From Candidatus Moraniibacteriota bacterium (lineage in GTDB: Bacteria > Patescibacteriota > Minisyncoccia > Moranbacterales > UBA1568), in the NCBI GenBank assembly GCA_023261695.1, contig JAHFON010000007.1, positions 1 to 42,382 of the forward strand: 42,382 nucleotides of DNA, in the 5' to 3' direction. The notes beneath the pieces were generated by a model. It was not told the origin of the DNA. It did not search any database and saw only the letters and a program-made list of their open reading frames with translations. Within the stretch, counting starts at the first letter, position 1; each line of letters begins with the position of its first letter. Of the stretch, positions 27,730 to 39,212 are shown in pieces. A program made the position numbers and the translations under genes.

Positions 27730-28131
27730 TTATGTCTTGTCGGCATTTTTCTTGCGGCCACTACCAGACGTCTTGCGAACATTCCCGCGGACCGTGCGAG
27801 TATTGGTCTTGGTGCGCTGTCCGCGCGTGGGCAAGCCCTTCTGATGACGCGTACCGCGATAACAACCTATTTCTTTCAGCCGCTTAATATTGCTTTTGAC
27901 AATGTGGCGAAGTTCGCCTTCCACGCGATATTTTTTTTCAATCGCCTCGCGCAAATGGTTAGCCTCTTCGGCGGTCAGGTTTTTCGTACGGGTATCCGAG
28001 CTGATGCCCAATTCTTTTAAAATTTTCTGGCTAGTCGACAAACCAATGCCATAAACATAGGTCAGCGCGATTTCGATTCTCTTGTTGTCTGGAATGTTGA
28101 TGCCGGCTATTCTAACCATGACTTTGAGCAA
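27730..28131 (-). CDS. rpsM: 30S ribosomal protein S13
   Basis: [33 protein letters not shown]...[25 protein letters not shown]. Confidence 0.96.
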   Translation of the reverse strand: MLKVMVRIAGINIPDNKRIEIALTYVYGIGLSTSQKILKELGISSDTRTKNLTAEEANHLREAIEKKYRVEGELRHIVKSNIKRLKEIGCYRGTRHQKGLPTRGQRTKTNTRTVRGNVRKTSGSGRKKNADKT

Positions 28132-28149
28132 TAATTATAATTTCTTCAT

Positions 28150-28266
28150 TTAACCCTGACGTTGTTTATGCTTGGGAGACGCAGAGCAAATCACAAACAC
28201 TCTGCCGCGGCGCTTGACAATCTTGCAATGAACGCAAATTTTTTTGACCGAGGCTTTGACTTTCAT
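28150..28266 (-). CDS. rpmJ: 50S ribosomal protein L36 (38 aa, below ORF-track cutoff)
   Basis: Manual reverse-strand translation: [38 protein letters not shown]; located between infA and rpsM. Confidence 0.95.
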   Translation of the reverse strand: MKVKASVKKICVHCKIVKRRGRVFVICSASPKHKQRQG

Positions 28267-28272
28267 AGTGAA

Positions 28273-28494
28273 TTATTTATTGCGAAGTACAATCCTGCCC
28301 TTGCTCAAATCATACGGGCTCATCTCAAGAGTCACGCGATCTCCCGGTAAAAGGCGAATATAATTGACGCGCATCCTGCCGGAAATATGGGCCAGTACTT
28401 CGTGATTATTATCCAATCGGACACGAAAGGTGGCATTCGGCAACATTTCCAAAACTTCGCCCTCCACCCGAATCAATTCTTTGTTACTTGCCAT
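28273..28494 (-). CDS. infA: Translation initiation factor IF-1
   Basis: [70 protein letters not shown]. Start at MASNKEL. Confidence 0.95.
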   Translation of the reverse strand: MASNKELIRVEGEVLEMLPNATFRVRLDNNHEVLAHISGRMRVNYIRLLPGDRVTLEMSPYDLSKGRIVLRNK

Positions 28495-28663
28495 ATATTG
28501 TTTTTTGGAAACCGCATTCATTCAGTGTAAAAAAGAAGTCTTTAACAACGAAAAAACAGAGAAGTCTTTTCTGGTCAGCAATCAATCCTCATTCCTGAGA
28601 TGCATCTCTTGCAAACCCTCTCTTTTTTTCTTTATGCTATGCGGTTTTTCAAAATGTAGTATT

Positions 28664-28692
28664 ATTGTAGTGTAGTCTCAAATTTTTGTCAA
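28664..28692 (-). promoter_or_regulatory. Consensus sigma70-type promoter of the infA/r-protein operon
   Basis: Minus strand TTGACA (28687-28692), 17-nt spacer AAAATTTGAGACTACAC, TACAAT (28664-28669). Confidence 0.82.
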
Positions 28693-28727
28693 ACTAATAT
28701 TCTAGCAAGCAATCAAAAAGCCTTTTT

Positions 28728-29255
28728 TCAAAAAAGTTCCACCTCGTCAAAAAATTTACGATATGTGTCCAGACATTTTTGGGCGTCTTCCAAAGAAATG
28801 GCGAAGTCGGTCTCATACACGATGCGATTGCGAATCTGGTGAGCTTCCACGAGAGCGTCCTTCGTTTCCAACTGCCCATCGTGAATGCCGGAAATCTTCT
28901 CGGCCATCGTAGTCCCCTTGTATCCGATACCGGAAAGAATCTCGTCCGCAAAAGCGTCGGCTTCCAGCACGGCCACCTTATACTGCGATGGGTTATCATC
29001 TTTCAGACGTGACAATATTTTTTCCCAGCGACCAATAATCGTAGAGCGCCGCAAGAACGGGCGTTCCGCGCCAAAAAATGTTTTCTTGAGATTTACGGAA
29101 ACTCCCCGCAATATGAGCAATATAACCACATCCACCAGCAGAACCATAACATACACGAAGAAAAAAAATTTTACTGCCGCCACCAAATAAGAATGCGCGA
29201 AAAATTGGGCGACACTCTGTCCGACACCGTACAAACTGACAATGTCAATGTTCAT
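28728..29255 (-). CDS. Conserved-looking hypothetical membrane-anchored protein
   Basis: MNIDIVSLYGVGQSVAQFFAHSYLVAAVKFFFFVYVMVLLVDVVILLILRGVSVNL... TM then soluble helical region; start shortened to avoid gatA overlap. Confidence 0.7.
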   Translation of the reverse strand: MNIDIVSLYGVGQSVAQFFAHSYLVAAVKFFFFVYVMVLLVDVVILLILRGVSVNLKKTFFGAERPFLRRSTIIGRWEKILSRLKDDNPSQYKVAVLEADAFADEILSGIGYKGTTMAEKISGIHDGQLETKDALVEAHQIRNRIVYETDFAISLEDAQKCLDTYRKFFDEVELF

Positions 29256-29262
29256 ATTCCAA

Positions 29263-30726
29263 TTAGTTAGATTTTTGGGAAGCAAACTGCCGTTCCAAAG
29301 CGTCCGCCGCGCGCAAAAGCGTTTCTTCGTCAAACCACTTGCCCATCAGTTGTCCGCCGATCGGCAAATTTTTGCCGGCTTCTTCAATAACGCCTATCGG
29401 AAAAGATATGGCCGGCACACCGGCCAAATTCGCGGTAACCGTGTAAATATCCGAGAGATACATTTTGAGAGGATCAGCCGTCTTTTCGCCAAAACGAAAT
29501 GCCGCCTCCGGAGTCGTTGGTGAAAAAATCACATCCACTTTCTGAAAAGCGTCCGCAAAATCTTTTTTAATCAGCGCCCGTACTTTTTGCGCTTTCCTAT
29601 AATACGCGTCGTAATAACCGGCTGAAAGCGTATGCGTACCGAGCATAATACGCCGCTTCACTTCTCTGCCAAAACCGTAGCGCCGCGTATCCAAATATGT
29701 TTCCAAAAGACCGCTAGTTTCTTGGGTCGAATCTTTTTGATCATTGATGTTCAAACCATACTTTATGCCGTCAAAACGCGCCAAATTGGAACTCACTTCT
29801 GATGGCATCAGTATGTAGTATACCGGCAAAGCGTACTGGCTGTGCGCAAGAGAAATCTCATGAACGCTGGCGCCCAGAGCCTTGAAATGTTCCAGCGCCG
29901 TGTCCGTCGCCTGTCTGATCCGCGGATCAAGCTCTTTTGAAAAATATTCAGTGGGCACGCCGATGCGCAAGCCCGCCACATCTCCCGTCAAATATTCTTC
30001 AAACGGTTTGCCGTTCCAACTCTGCGTCGTCGCGTCCCGCGCATCCAAACCGGCAATCCGAGAAAAAACGATGGCGGCGTCCTCCACGCTGGCCGCAAGC
30101 GGTCCAATCTGATCCAAACTGGAAGCCATCGCCATCAATCCGAAACGCGACACGCGTCCGTAAGTAGGCTTCAGTCCGACAATACCGCAAAATGCCGCCG
30201 GCTGGCGAATAGAACCGCCGGTATCCGAACCCAATGACCACACGGCAAGACCCGCCGCGACCGCCGCCGCCGATCCTCCGGATGATCCGCCGGGAACGCG
30301 TTCCGTATCAATGGGATTTTTTGTTTTCTGATACGCGCTGGTTTCCGTTGAAGAGCCCATTGCGAATTCATCCATATTGGTTTTCCCCAATATAACCGCA
30401 CCGGATTTTTTCAGTCTTTCAATCACCGTCGCGTCATAAGGCGCGATATAGTTGTCAAGAATTTTAGAACCGGCGGTCGCGCGTTCACCCGCGATACAGA
30501 TGTTGTCTTTGATAGCGCCCGGGATGCCGGCGAGCAAATCAATTTTTTCTCCCCGCTTCAGACTCTCGTCAACACTCGCCGCTTTCTCAAGCGCGGACTC
30601 TCGCGACACGGTCAAATACGCCCCCAGTTCGCCATCTTTTTGCTCAATGGCTGTGAGATATTTTTGCGCAAGCGTCGTGGCCGTTACCGCGCCGGATACC
30701 AGTTGATTGTGCAATTCACGAATCAT
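29263..30726 (-). CDS. gatA: Asp-tRNA(Asn)/Glu-tRNA(Gln) amidotransferase subunit A
   Basis: GAIKDNICIAG, KTNMDEFAMGSSTETSAY, VPGGSSGGSAAAVAAGLAVWSLGSDTGGSIRQPAAFCGIVGLKPTYGRVSRFGL: amidase signature. Confidence 0.96.
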   Translation of the reverse strand: MIRELHNQLVSGAVTATTLAQKYLTAIEQKDGELGAYLTVSRESALEKAASVDESLKRGEKIDLLAGIPGAIKDNICIAGERATAGSKILDNYIAPYDATVIERLKKSGAVILGKTNMDEFAMGSSTETSAYQKTKNPIDTERVPGGSSGGSAAAVAAGLAVWSLGSDTGGSIRQPAAFCGIVGLKPTYGRVSRFGLMAMASSLDQIGPLAASVEDAAIVFSRIAGLDARDATTQSWNGKPFEEYLTGDVAGLRIGVPTEYFSKELDPRIRQATDTALEHFKALGASVHEISLAHSQYALPVYYILMPSEVSSNLARFDGIKYGLNINDQKDSTQETSGLLETYLDTRRYGFGREVKRRIMLGTHTLSAGYYDAYYRKAQKVRALIKKDFADAFQKVDVIFSPTTPEAAFRFGEKTADPLKMYLSDIYTVTANLAGVPAISFPIGVIEEAGKNLPIGGQLMGKWFDEETLLRAADALERQFASQKSN

Positions 30727-30741
30727 ATTACAAACTACCAA

Positions 30742-31029
30742 TTAAAAAACCGATTTCACCTTCAAAAACCCGTCTTTGGAATCCGGAAAATTCTTTTTGA
30801 TGGCTTCTTTTCCGGAATTTCCAAAATCTAAAGCGCGATCCTCGCGCGCCACATTTGTAATTCCTACGATGTCACCGGCAGACGCAGTGTCATCTATAGC
30901 CGCCGCTTCCAATTCATGAAAAAAATCCAACACGGCGGAAAGCTCCCTTTGATATTTCGGAATCTCATCTTCCGTGATTCCGATGCGCGCTAACAACGCT
31001 ATATGTTTTACTTCTTCTTCGGACAACAT
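30742..31029 (-). CDS. gatC: Asp-tRNA(Asn)/Glu-tRNA(Gln) amidotransferase subunit C
   Basis: MLSEEEVKHIALLARIGITEDEIPKYQRELSAVLDFFHELEA; adjacent to gatA. Confidence 0.93.
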   Translation of the reverse strand: MLSEEEVKHIALLARIGITEDEIPKYQRELSAVLDFFHELEAAAIDDTASAGDIVGITNVAREDRALDFGNSGKEAIKKNFPDSKDGFLKVKSVF

Positions 31030-31053
31030 AGTCAAATTGAATTGAATTTTCAG

Positions 31054-33718
<2,665 letters not shown>

Positions 33719-33719
<1 letters not shown>

Positions 33720-34306
33720 CACTTCCAATTAGTCAGATTAATCTCCGTATAAACACATTTCTTGGCAACCGTGCAGTTTGTAAAAGTGCCATTATTACCG
33801 ACATCCGCTAATGCGAACATCCCGCTTGCTCCTCCGCCCCAATACACAAAACTCCTTACAGTCGCAGTGTTAGTGCCATTGTAATCTACATATAAATAAC
33901 GGGAAAAACGCCCGGAACCGCCGCTGTGTTCATAAAATCCATTGCTATATTGCAAGCTATACCACGATAGAACTCCCAAAGAAGAGTTACAATTCAAATT
34001 ATTTATGGGATCGTTATAATCAATGCGGCAGTGTTTGTTACCGGAAAATTTTGCAAAACCATCGGCATCGGCGATAAAAGAATTATCACGCACATTGCGC
34101 ACCAATTCCACACCCTCCTGGGCCAATTCCACGGCAATAATTGAGTCCCGATTTTCAAAAGAATTCTTCAAACTTTTGGCCATCAGCGCGCTGATAGACA
34201 ACAATCCGACAGTTAAGACAAAGCCAGCCAAAAGAACTTCTCCGAGTGAAAAGCCGGCGGGAGTTTCTGTCTTAAAAAATTTTCTGAATATAAACATAAA
34301 ATACAT
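33719..34306 (-). CDS. Type IV pseudopilin (PilV-like)
   Basis: AGFSLGEVLLAGFVLTVGLLSISALMAKSLKNSFENRDSIIAVELAQEGVELVRNVRDN. Confidence 0.8.
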
Positions 34307-34321
34307 AACAGAAAATAGAAA

Positions 34322-34831
34322 CTACGGCGTGGAAGGACAGGATGTTAGCCGATCGGTGATTAGGCCACCGGAATAAATGCAGACGAAATAACTTTTTCCA
34401 CCCTTGTTAAACTGCACACCTGATGGAAAACCAGGGCTCAAATTAGCATACGGAACGGAAAAATAAAGCGTACCACTACTAGAAACAGTTACCCCGTTTT
34501 TCAAATTGTGCGTAGTTATAACAGTTGAGTTACATACAGACCCCGAAGTGGCCTTAGAATTGTAAGTCAGCGTGTAGCTTGATCCATTCCAATTCACCCC
34601 AAAACCACATGGGATAGTGTTTGGAGTGGCCAGCTTTCCGGTCAGAGCATAAGTCTGCGCCTCCCGCAATACTCCGACAAATTCCCGCGCGTTGGTTTCA
34701 AGTTCTTTATTCACACGACTGGTGCCAAACAATCCGGTGACAACTCCGGTCATAATAGCAATGATGGCCATCACCACCATAACTTCCACAAAAGATGAAG
34801 CGCGCAGATTTTTAGGAATAATTTTCATCAT
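34322..34831 (-). CDS. Type II/IV pseudopilin (GspH/FimT-like)
   Basis: RASSFVEVMVVMAIIAIMTGVVTGLFGTSRVNKELETNAREFVGVLREAQTYALTG. Confidence 0.8.
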   Translation of the reverse strand: MMKIIPKNLRASSFVEVMVVMAIIAIMTGVVTGLFGTSRVNKELETNAREFVGVLREAQTYALTGKLATPNTIPCGFGVNWNGSSYTLTYNSKATSGSVCNSTVITTHNLKNGVTVSSSGTLYFSVPYANLSPGFPSGVQFNKGGKSYFVCIYSGGLITDRLTSCPSTP

Positions 34832-34909
34832 TTGTTTTTACATCCCACCCGCTGCCGGCAGTTGATACCGGCTGATGAGTCAATTCTTTTTTCTAATTCT
34901 ATCAGAAAA

Positions 34910-35704
34910 CTACAAAATAAAGAAGCGAAAAAGAGACGGGAAGATACGTTCTAAAAAAAGTGTCACGATTGTCCCGCTAATCAGAAACGGCGCAAAGGCT
35001 ATCTGGCTTTTCAGGTTCTTGTCTCCATAAGCTATCGCCAATAAACCGGCGATCGCCCCCAGCCCGAAAGACAATGTCAGCAAAGGCAATATCAGAGGCA
35101 CTCCGACTACTGACCCGGAGACAAATCCCAGCCACACATCTCCCCAACCCATCCATTTCTCCCGCGACCAAAAAACCAGCAAGAAAAAGAATCCGGCCAC
35201 AACAGCTCCGCCCAAGAATCCGTACCATAACCGCGAAACGAAAAACGGCTCCGGAGCAAGAACAAAGTGGGCAATCAAAAAAACATAAATCAAAAGCGCG
35301 CTTATAATCAACATATTCAACGGAACCTCCATATACTTGAGATCGTAAACCGCGATAACGATGAAACAGCTCAAAATTCCCAAAAGCCACGCCGTTTCCA
35401 GCCACGACAGCATACTGCTTTCAGAAAAAAAGAAATATCCCGTTAAAGCGAATAAAACTCCCGTAAGCATTTCCACCAACGGATACTGCCAAGAAATTTT
35501 CGTTTCGCAATCTCGACAAAGCCCTCGCAAAAGCGCGAAACTGATCAGTGGAATGTTGTCGTACCAACGAATCTGATTTTTGCAGGAACGGCAAAACGAC
35601 TTCCCCAAAAGCGTTTCGGCATCACGCAAACGAAACGCCAAAACGTTGAGAAAACTCCCGACTATCAGTCCAAAGATGAAAAAAGAAATCACAAACGTAA
35701 TCAT
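34910..35704 (-). CDS. pilD: Prepilin peptidase (A24 family)
   Basis: GLIVGSFLNVLAFRL...FCRSCKNQIRWYDNIPLISFALLRGLCRDCETKISWQYPLVEMLTG...AVYDLKYMEVPL...GWGDVWLG. Confidence 0.95.
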   Translation of the reverse strand: MITFVISFFIFGLIVGSFLNVLAFRLRDAETLLGKSFCRSCKNQIRWYDNIPLISFALLRGLCRDCETKISWQYPLVEMLTGVLFALTGYFFFSESSMLSWLETAWLLGILSCFIVIAVYDLKYMEVPLNMLIISALLIYVFLIAHFVLAPEPFFVSRLWYGFLGGAVVAGFFFLLVFWSREKWMGWGDVWLGFVSGSVVGVPLILPLLTLSFGLGAIAGLLAIAYGDKNLKSQIAFAPFLISGTIVTLFLERIFPSLFRFFIL

Positions 35705-35798
35705 AGCCCCATTATACTCCAAAAAAGAAAAAAGACCAAACCATCTTTTGTTCTTCAATCGCTATGAACTATGATATGAACTTCAAATAAATAACAAC

Positions 35799-35826
35799 AA
35801 CCCCCGCCTCATTTGAGGCGGGGGTT
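35799..35826 (-). terminator. Strong GC hairpin after the pilin gene (terminator, attenuator or mRNA stabiliser)
   Basis: AACCCCCGCCTC-ATTT-GAGGCGGGGGTT, 12-bp perfect stem; U tract weak on the minus strand (GTTGTTATTT). Confidence 0.65.
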
Positions 35827-35857
35827 CTCTTGCTCCTGATATTACGGAAAAATCAAA

Positions 35858-36235
35858 TTAGCAACCCGAAGGAAAAGAGGCTCCATTTACTGTTAGCGAA
35901 GTGGTATCACATGCCGCTGGTACTGAAGTATTATCAGCTGCTGCTGTAATAGTGAATGTTCCAGCATTAGTCGGACCGCAACTAGATGATCCTATAGAAT
36001 AGGTTACTTTGGTACTGTTTGTATTTGCCGTGGCAACATCTGCAACCAAAGTATCACTATCACAACTAACCAGAAAACCCGCTACCGATCCTGACGCCTC
36101 GGCCTTAAAAGCGGCTATTTCCGCTTTCACTCTCGCGCCGCTCAAACTCACCAACACAATGGACGCCAAAATACCGATGATGGCGATCACGATCAGAAGT
36201 TCAATCAGCGTAAAACCTTTTAATGTCTTTTTCAT
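35858..36235 (-). CDS. Type IV pilin
   Basis: [50 protein letters not shown]...; preceded by AAGGAGGTGA. Confidence 0.92.
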   Translation of the reverse strand: MKKTLKGFTLIELLIVIAIIGILASIVLVSLSGARVKAEIAAFKAEASGSVAGFLVSCDSDTLVADVATANTNSTKVTYSIGSSSCGPTNAGTFTITAAADNTSVPAACDTTSLTVNGASFPSGC

Positions 36236-36286
36236 ATATTTTTTATTCACCTCCTTAAAATAATTATTTGTTACTATTTTGTATTA

Positions 36287-36700
36287 TTAGCACCCCGGCG
36301 GAAAATGCGGTCCGGTTTCGTTAGCTGTGGCAGAGCTACAACCTGCATCTATTACAGCTTGCGATTCAGGGTAAGCTACAATCGAAAACAGGTTATCCAT
36401 AAGCGGACCACAACTTGTACCAGGAATTTGAAGGCCAGAAGCCGTTGTCGTATCCCACTTAGTATTTGGAGTATTCGCGGGCACAATCGGGGGGCCATCA
36501 TCACACTGAAGGATAAATGTACGCACAGCAGACGCCACATCTGCTTTGAATGCTGTCTTTCGCGCATTGATACGGGCGCTTTTACCAAAAACCATTAGCG
36601 CGATGGCCACCAAAACAGCAATGATGGAGATCACGACCAAAATTTCAATCAGAGTGAAACCCCCACCTCCTGACAATCTGTATCTGCCAGTTTTTTTCAT
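36287..36700 (-). CDS. Type IV pilin, paralog of 35858-36235
   Basis: MKKTGRYRLSGGGGFTLIEILVVISIIAVLVAIALMVFGKSARINARKTAFKADVASA...; preceded by AAGGAGGTGA. Confidence 0.9.
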   Translation of the reverse strand: MKKTGRYRLSGGGGFTLIEILVVISIIAVLVAIALMVFGKSARINARKTAFKADVASAVRTFILQCDDGPPIVPANTPNTKWDTTTASGLQIPGTSCGPLMDNLFSIVAYPESQAVIDAGCSSATANETGPHFPPGC

Positions 36701-36774
36701 ATACTCACCTCCTTCATAATATTTGTTTTTATTTTTCAAACTTATCTTTATTTTACGCCTGTCGCGCGAAATTG

Positions 36775-36803
36775 TCTATATCCATCATTATTTATAAAGT
36801 CAA
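36775..36803 (-). promoter_or_regulatory. Sigma70-type promoter upstream of the tandem pilin genes
   Basis: Minus strand TTGACT (36798-36803), 17-nt spacer, TATAGA (36775-36780), between pilC stop and the pilin start. Confidence 0.7.
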
Positions 36804-36832
36804 GGCTTTTTGGAAAATTACCCAAATCTGAT

Positions 36833-38041
36833 TTACAACTGTCCGGCGATGGTATAAATCGGCAAAAGAATACTCACGACCAGAAAACCCACTCCTATAC
36901 CGAGTCCCACAATCAATACCGGCTCAATCAGCGCAGTCAAATTTTTGGTCATCGTATCCACCTCTTGGTTATAAAACTCCGCCGTACCCTTGAGTACCCG
37001 CGCCAGAGTACCGGTTTCTTCGCCGATACGGGTCATCTGCGCGACCAGGGAAGGCATCTCCGGATAATGCACGAACACCGCGCTCATCAAATTGCCGTTT
37101 TTCACTTCATTGGCCGCTTTTAATATAATCCCTTCAAACACGCTGTTACCCACGACTTCACTGACGATCGTGAGCGCCCGCACAACGGGAATGCCGCTAT
37201 TGAGAAGCGCGCTCAAATTTTCCGCGAAACGCGCGACGTAGATATTGCGCGCCAGCTGTCCTATGACGGGAATCCTCAACACCAGTACAGACCATTCGCT
37301 CCGTCCGGCGGGCGTGCGGAGATAATAGATAAAAGATCCGATGGCCGCCAGTATGACAAAGGCCACAGCCCACCAATACTGGCTCATAAAATCCCCCACG
37401 CTAATAAGAAGACTGGTGTGCCACGGAATAGACACATTGGAATCTCTGATAAGGCTGGAAATTCTCGGCAAAATAAACGAGATTACTAAAAACCCCACGA
37501 TAAAAGCCACACCCAAAACAAATACCGGATAATAAAGCGCGCTCTTGATCCTGGATGTCAATTGGTAGTTTTTATCAATATTGCCTGCCACGAAACTGAT
37601 AGATTTCTGCAAACTGCCTGAAATTTCTCCGGCGCGAATCATATTAATGGTCAACGGACTGAAAATATCCCTATGCTTTTCAAGCGCCTCGGAAAAAGGC
37701 ATACCGTCTTCAACGTCATCGGCAATTTCTCTGATCACCATTCTGAAATATTTGTTGTCAAATTCTTCTTCAATGGTGTTCAATGAAGAAGCCACCGGCA
37801 CGCGCGCGTCAATCAGCGTCGCCAGTTGGCGAAAAAATACCATCAAATCTTTCTGTTTGACGCCTTCCAGAATTTTATGAAAGCTTTGCAAAAAAGCCTG
37901 TGCGTTTTTCTGCTGTTTAATGGTAATGGGCGTGAGGCCGTTTTTTCCAAGAACCTGCGCGGCCGCTTCCCAGCTGATAGCTTCCACCACTCCCTCGCTC
38001 ATCTGTCCGGCGTCATTTTTCGCTTTGAATAAAAATTTCAT
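36833..38041 (-). CDS. pilC: Type IV pilus inner-membrane platform protein
   Basis: DLMVFFRQLATLIDARVPVASSLNTI...IRAGEISGSLQKSISFVA...MTRIGEETGTLARVLKGTAEFYNQEVDTMTKNLTALIEPVLIVGLG. Confidence 0.95.
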   Translation of the reverse strand: MKFLFKAKNDAGQMSEGVVEAISWEAAAQVLGKNGLTPITIKQQKNAQAFLQSFHKILEGVKQKDLMVFFRQLATLIDARVPVASSLNTIEEEFDNKYFRMVIREIADDVEDGMPFSEALEKHRDIFSPLTINMIRAGEISGSLQKSISFVAGNIDKNYQLTSRIKSALYYPVFVLGVAFIVGFLVISFILPRISSLIRDSNVSIPWHTSLLISVGDFMSQYWWAVAFVILAAIGSFIYYLRTPAGRSEWSVLVLRIPVIGQLARNIYVARFAENLSALLNSGIPVVRALTIVSEVVGNSVFEGIILKAANEVKNGNLMSAVFVHYPEMPSLVAQMTRIGEETGTLARVLKGTAEFYNQEVDTMTKNLTALIEPVLIVGLGIGVGFLVVSILLPIYTIAGQL

Positions 38042-38079
38042 ATCGTTTATTAATAAATATAATTATGTTGAAAAAAATA

Positions 38080-39159
38080 TTACTCTTTACTCATAAGCAT
38101 CTGGAGATACTCGCGCTTCTCGGCATAGATAAAGGCGTCATTGACGGAAACCAAACCTCTGCGTACCAGATCGGCTAAGGCCCGATCCAAAGATACCATA
38201 CCTTCTTTTAATCCGGTTTCAATCACTGAATCCAACTGATGAATTTTGTTTTCGCGGATGAGATTCTCCACCGCGTTGTTCTTGAGCATAATTTCCACCG
38301 CCGGAATACGTCCGCCGCCCGTCTTCGGAAGCAGTCTTTGCGAGATAATACCCAAAAGCACGCTGGCCAACTGCGAGCGGATCTGATTCTGCTGATGCGA
38401 CGGAAATACGTCAATAATGCGGTCCACGGTTTGTGCGGAATCGTTGGTGTGCATCGTCGCGAAAATAAGATGTCCGGTTTCGGCGGCGGTCATCGCCGTA
38501 CTGATCGTTTCCAAATCGCGCAGTTCCCCCAGGAGTACGACGTTCACGTCTTCGCGAAACACCGCCCGCAGAGCGTCAGGGAAATTTTTCGCGTCGCGGC
38601 CGATTTCGCGCTGATTGATAATGCAACGATCTTGATTATAAACAAATTCTATCGGATCTTCAATGGTAATAACGTGTTTCTCAAAGTTGTGATTGATGTG
38701 GTCAATGATAGCCGCGAGAGTCGTGGATTTACCGTGTCCTACCGGCCCGGTTATCAGCACTAGTCCTTGAGAATAATCAGCAAAGCTGTATAAAGAACTG
38801 GGGATATTCAATTCTTCCAAATCACGCAAACGATCCATAATAAAACGCATCGTCACGCTGACATAACCTTTCTGAAAAAAAACGTTGGTGCGAAAACGCA
38901 CCCGATCGTCAAAATTATATGAGAAGTCCGTGTGCCCGACGTCAATGAGCTCTTGTTTCTTATTTTCAGTCAGCAAGACGTCGGAAAGCGCCTTGGTGTC
39001 ATCCGGAGTCAACACTTTTTCTTGCGTAATGGGGTGCAACTTGCCGTCAATGCGCAACGTCGGATAACGCCCCACCACCAAATGCAAATCAGAAGCTCCC
39101 TGTTGTCCCACAAGAAGCAATAGATTCTTCAACCGTTGTTCCGTATGTAATACTTCCAT
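38080..39159 (-). CDS. pilT: Type IV pilus twitching motility ATPase
   Basis: GLVLITGPVGHGKSTTLAAIIDHIN...ITIEDPIEFV...FPDALRAVFREDVNVVLLGELRDLETISTAMTAAETGHLIFATMHTNDSAQTVDRIIDVFP. Confidence 0.95.
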   Translation of the reverse strand: MEVLHTEQRLKNLLLLVGQQGASDLHLVVGRYPTLRIDGKLHPITQEKVLTPDDTKALSDVLLTENKKQELIDVGHTDFSYNFDDRVRFRTNVFFQKGYVSVTMRFIMDRLRDLEELNIPSSLYSFADYSQGLVLITGPVGHGKSTTLAAIIDHINHNFEKHVITIEDPIEFVYNQDRCIINQREIGRDAKNFPDALRAVFREDVNVVLLGELRDLETISTAMTAAETGHLIFATMHTNDSAQTVDRIIDVFPSHQQNQIRSQLASVLLGIISQRLLPKTGGGRIPAVEIMLKNNAVENLIRENKIHQLDSVIETGLKEGMVSLDRALADLVRRGLVSVNDAFIYAEKREYLQMLMSKE

Positions 39160-39212
39160 TTTTCTTTTTGTATTTAACGTCGTCCTCTCCCGCCATTATA
39201 TCACAAAATTTC

